Assembly (NCBI GenBank): GCA_015665275.1
Contig: JADFAL010000015.1
Coordinates: forward strand, 1 to 62,976
Direction: 5' to 3'
From: Flavobacteriales bacterium
GTDB lineage: Bacteria > Bacteroidota > Bacteroidia > Flavobacteriales_D > Crocinitomicaceae
Length of the DNA: 62,976 nucleotides
Shown in pieces: positions 60,501 to 62,976 of this stretch; positions within the stretch are counted from its first letter, which is position 1; the number at the start of each line of letters is the position of its first letter. Below the pieces are notes generated by a model that saw nothing but the letters and a program-made list of their open reading frames with translations, had not been told where the DNA came from and did no database searches. Both the position numbers and the translations under genes were made by a program.

Positions 60501-61571
60501 TTATCCATAATTGGGATAATCCGAGTACCCCTCTGCCCCATCACCGTACCAAAGTGAATTATCTCTTTCTGCTAATGGCCAATCGTTCTTTAAGCGAGTA
60601 ACCAAATCAGGATTGGCGATAAAATCACGTCCGAAGGCAATCATATCAGCGCGTCCTTCTAGTAAAGCTTGATCTGCTGTTTCCTTAGTGAAATCTCCAC
60701 ACAACATGATCTTACCTTGGTAAATACTCCTGATGGTTTCCCACATTTCGAATTTCACAGGAACGGGATCGCCCATATGACTTAAATGCAAGTATGCTAA
60801 ATCCATTGGATTCAACATTTCAACCACCTCGGTATACGTAGCTATTAATTCTTGTTCTTCATCATCCACATCGGCATAACTGAAGGAAGAAATCCGTAAT
60901 CCTACTTTTTCAGAGCCTACCGCCGAACAGCATTCCTCCAATAATTCTCTCAAGAATCGCAATCGATTCTCTCTGGAACCGCCATATGCATCTGTACGTA
61001 CGTTTCTTGAAGGCAAGAGAAATTGATTGGGCAAATAACCGTGTGCACCGTGAATTTCTACCCCATCGAAACCGGCTTGGATGGCCATTTCTGTACAAAT
61101 TCGAAACTCCTGAACGGCTTCCCTTACCTCTTCAGTTGTCATGGCTTCTGGCGTGGGATACGGTTGACGATCTAAGTCGTAGGTACTAATGTCTCCTTTC
61201 TGAGCAATTGCTGACGGTGCCAACAAACGGGCTCCCTCTGGCAAATTGTTTGTATGCCCGACTCTACCGGTATGCATAATCTGTAAGAAGATACGACCGC
61301 CTTCTTCATGAACGGCTTTCGTGATGGGTTTCCATCCTTCCAATTGCCGATGATTGAACAATCCTGGAATATTTCGATAGCCCAAACCGTTTGGTGACGG
61401 CGATGTACCCTCTGCAATGATCAATCCGGCGCCGGCACGCTGGCGGTAATAATCTACCATAATTTCATTTGGCGTGTTTTGATCTACGGCACGACAACGT
61501 GTTAACGGCGCCATTGCAATTCGCGACGTGAGTAACATTCCCCCTATTTGGATGGATTCAAAAAGTTTCAT
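60501..61571 (-). CDS. Old Yellow Enzyme family alkene reductase
   Basis: A protein of 356 residues, normal for the group. The FMN barrel shows IGGMLLTSRIAMAPLTRCRA at the start, RAGAGLIIAEGTS, IFLQIMHTGRVGH, GFDGVEIHGAHGYLPNQFLL with the substrate-binding histidines, and late MLCGDFTKETADQALLEGRA and DMIAFGRDFIANPDL. It resembles N-ethylmaleimide reductase-type enzymes, which reduce activated alkenes or nitro compounds with NAD(P)H. Cytoplasmic. First gene downstream of a run of small envelope genes on the same strand (14 bp from the next), so possibly the end of an operon. Confidence 0.95.
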   Translation of the reverse strand: MKLFESIQIGGMLLTSRIAMAPLTRCRAVDQNTPNEIMVDYYRQRAGAGLIIAEGTSPSPNGLGYRNIPGLFNHRQLEGWKPITKAVHEEGGRIFLQIMHTGRVGHTNNLPEGARLLAPSAIAQKGDISTYDLDRQPYPTPEAMTTEEVREAVQEFRICTEMAIQAGFDGVEIHGAHGYLPNQFLLPSRNVRTDAYGGSRENRLRFLRELLEECCSAVGSEKVGLRISSFSYADVDDEEQELIATYTEVVEMLNPMDLAYLHLSHMGDPVPVKFEMWETIRSIYQGKIMLCGDFTKETADQALLEGRADMIAFGRDFIANPDLVTRLKNDWPLAERDNSLWYGDGAEGYSDYPNYG

Positions 61572-61585
61572 TCGAAGTATTTCTT

Positions 61586-62215
61586 TTAATGAATGGAAGA
61601 TTGATATGAGCGTACGGAATGACTAGGAATGTTCCATCGCATACCAAGTCCGTTTTGACTTAATTCAATTTGATCCAGAAACCCGTTCAGCTTTTTATTG
61701 TAATGTCTTTTGTGAAGGATATAGGCAGTTAGGTCAAAAACGAATAAGAATCCGCCTTGCAGCAACAAACTATTGCCATATCCTGTCCATTGATCCTTTC
61801 GCTCGGGATTGAATCGTGCTTCGCTGCGCAATAATAATCCGCTAGACATGTAGGCAATATCGAGCCCTGAATTGATTAGAAATATGGTTTCTGTTTTATT
61901 TTGCGCTCGAAGGGTTTCTGCAAAGTTTAAGTTGGAAGATTCTTTTCGGGCTTTCAGGTAACCGGGAACTGCCAAAGCGACATTCACCGTGTTCCAGAAG
62001 AAATTCATTTGATGAAAATAATGTGCTTCGCCTTTCGGTGTCGTTGCCCATCCAATGCCTCCTACGGCCAAATTGGTTGTAGCCCAACTTCCCAATGAAA
62101 GCATCAATCGCTTGTCCATTTGCAGACGTTCCTGATTGTATTCATTTAATTGTGCATTCGAATTAACTACAAACAGCAGCACCAAAAGCATCAATCCCAG
62201 TCTCACTAATTTCAT
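61586..62215 (-). CDS. DUF6992-like secreted or membrane protein
   Basis: A protein of 209 residues with signal peptide ending VNSNAQ. Body motifs MLSLGSWATTNLAVGGIGWA, YFHQMNFFWNTVNVALAVPG and SLLLQGGFLFVFDLTAYILH contain three or four hydrophobic helices, so it may be an integral envelope protein. The arrangement recalls DUF6992 of Bacteroidota, function unknown. It lies 6 bp from the next gene upstream and 14 bp from the OYE gene downstream. Confidence 0.72.
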   Translation of the reverse strand: MKLVRLGLMLLVLLFVVNSNAQLNEYNQERLQMDKRLMLSLGSWATTNLAVGGIGWATTPKGEAHYFHQMNFFWNTVNVALAVPGYLKARKESSNLNFAETLRAQNKTETIFLINSGLDIAYMSSGLLLRSEARFNPERKDQWTGYGNSLLLQGGFLFVFDLTAYILHKRHYNKKLNGFLDQIELSQNGLGMRWNIPSHSVRSYQSSIH

Positions 62216-62221
62216 TCTTCT

Positions 62222-62560
62222 CTACTTTACAACCGTGACGTTTCCGTTGTAATTTGCCTTTTCCATATTGCAGTAGGTAACTTCCACCATCCATACAAAC
62301 GATCCTTCCTCTACTTCCGAGCTATCAAAATGAACTTCAGGATCGTCTGATTCAAACAACACCATTCCCCATCGATTGAAAACCTTGATTTCATAGGCCA
62401 GGAAGGAACATTCGGAACGAACGATTAGTAATTCGCAATTGTCACCTTCACAATCGGGTGTAAGAACATTGGGAACATAAATGGCGCATAATTCAGGGCA
62501 ATCTTGTGCGTTCCCTGAAAATGTGAGCACTGCAAACAAGAACAGTATCAACGATTTCAT
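62222..62560 (-). CDS. Stand-alone CHU_C-like small secreted protein
   Basis: A protein of 112 residues from the ATG at 62560 (MKSLILFLFAVLTFSGNAQ, a signal peptide); an ATG six codons earlier is also in frame. The mature part is little more than a gliding-motility/T9SS type B C-terminal domain: IYVPNVLTPDCEGDNCELLI, YEIKVFNRWGMVLFESDDPE and YNGNVTVVK, compare NRWGEVVFES in the 1263-residue protein. Four extra cysteines (CPELC, DCEGDNC) are unusual for such a tail. Whether it is a freestanding sorting domain or a remnant of a larger gene is unclear. Confidence 0.75.
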   Translation of the reverse strand: MKSLILFLFAVLTFSGNAQDCPELCAIYVPNVLTPDCEGDNCELLIVRSECSFLAYEIKVFNRWGMVLFESDDPEVHFDSSEVEEGSFVWMVEVTYCNMEKANYNGNVTVVK

Positions 62561-62581
62561 ATCCTTAAATTTAAGCATATT

Positions 62582-62825
62582 CTAGCGGAAGTACTTTTTA
62601 ACTCTGCTCAATGGCTCTACCGTCAAATACATCTTACCTTCAAAAATGCCACCTCCGACCAAAACGCCCACAAGGTAACCGCTGGCATCTACAACCGGTG
62701 AGCCACTCATACCTATTGCCTTGAAAATACTCTTGGATTTCACAATCAGCGTTTCGTTATCGTATTCATCATACGTTACTTTAAAACTACTTTGATTCCC
62801 TGTAGTGTGTGACGTCAGCAAAAAG
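62582..62825 (-). pseudogene. C-terminal remnant of a trypsin-like serine protease
   Basis: The frame reads VTYDEYDNETLIVKSKSIFK, then AIGMSGSPVVDASGYLVGVL and VGGGIFEGKMYLTVEPLSRV before its stop. GMSGSPV carries the catalytic Ser of chymotrypsin/DegP-like proteases; the His and Asp parts are missing. The frame has no ATG; only TTG at 62821 is available. The break falls where IS3-like DNA begins, so the gene was most probably cut by insertion. Confidence 0.7.
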
Positions 62826-62976
62826 TGAACTAGAACGAGCTTAAACTTAAGATAGAGGTTTAATATTTATTTTAACCTTTAAATCGACCAGTAATGGCAA
62901 AAAAGAAAAGTACAAGCTCACTTATTAGTGATCTAAAACGTAAGACAAGGAAATCTTACAGTTCAGAAGAAAAAAT
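62826..62976 (+). mobile_element. Left end of a probable IS3-family element (truncated by window)
   Basis: The sequence from tgaactagaacgagcttaaa (62826-62845) has the TG start usual for IS3 inverted ends and leads 68 bp later to a transposase-like ORF. It abuts the broken protease gene. The right end lies outside the window. Confidence 0.55.
62894..62976 (+). CDS. Partial transposase OrfA-like protein (IS3 type)
   Basis: Only the first 27 codons are present, open to the window edge: MAKKKSTSSLISDLKRKTRK then SYSSEEK. The RKxYSxEEK(I) string matches the start of IS3-type OrfA proteins, where it precedes the helix-turn-helix (compare R-x-x-[YF]-S-x-E-E-K-I-R-I-V). A-rich leader. The call rests on this short motif and the position next to a broken gene. 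Confidence 0.5.
   Translation, partial: MAKKKSTSSLISDLKRKTRKSYSSEEK

Overview
The window is AT-rich bacterial DNA from a member of the Bacteroidota, most likely an aquatic or marine flavobacterium (Flavobacteriales). The grounds are type IX secretion features (a PorP/SprF protein, a gliding-motility type C-terminus, a type A sorting tail), Omp28-like and DUF6268-like envelope proteins, DsbD-type and TamB-type genes in Bacteroidota arrangements, A-rich leaders without clear Shine-Dalgarno sites, and a proteorhodopsin with its retinal-forming partner Blh. The family cannot be fixed from this window alone.

Layout. 0.2-16.5 kb is mostly core: a small TerB-like protein, a 2Fe-2S ferredoxin, rpmH, an MsbA-like ABC exporter, a DUF819-type membrane protein, two tandem POT peptide transporters, a secreted M1 aminopeptidase, a LURP/tubby-like protein and valS. 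16.5-24.2 kb is an accessory region: decayed DNA rich in hairpins, small secreted proteins, a putative regulator facing an 11-bp repeat array, and proteorhodopsin-blh. Five imperfect palindromes of 84-137 bp, several with GCACATAAC/GTTATGTGC ends, punctuate it and resemble integron attC sites without an integrase. 24.2-29.4 kb holds an amidohydrolase and a three-gene unit of ECF sigma factor, trans-envelope anti-sigma/beta-barrel fusion and PorP/SprF. 29.6-51.4 kb is again core: acyl-CoA synthetase, recG, a split and partly duplicated DsbD system, tsaD, tamB-like, biotin carboxylase, sucC, a long PLP enzyme, two envelope proteins and map. 51.5-54.3 kb is a small island behind tRNA-Ser(GCT), with lipoproteins, tRNA 3'-end fragments and a truncated second copy of one lipoprotein gene. 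54.3-62.6 kb carries a giant T9SS-exported protein, tRNA-Pro(TGG) with its own downstream duplication, a secreted sugar dehydrogenase, an Old Yellow Enzyme and small envelope proteins. At the right edge a serine-protease remnant abuts what looks like the left end of an IS3-type element.

How the genes fit together. Proteorhodopsin (proton-pump residues D81/T85/E92, tuning residue Met, lysine K225) needs retinal from Blh. A strong hairpin between the two genes probably sets their expression ratio. Peptide uptake (two POT transporters), secreted aminopeptidase, lipid activation and T9SS-exported large proteins fit a heterotroph feeding on particles or polymers that gains extra energy from light. 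The sigma/anti-sigma/PorP unit suggests that the cell senses its outer membrane or T9SS state.
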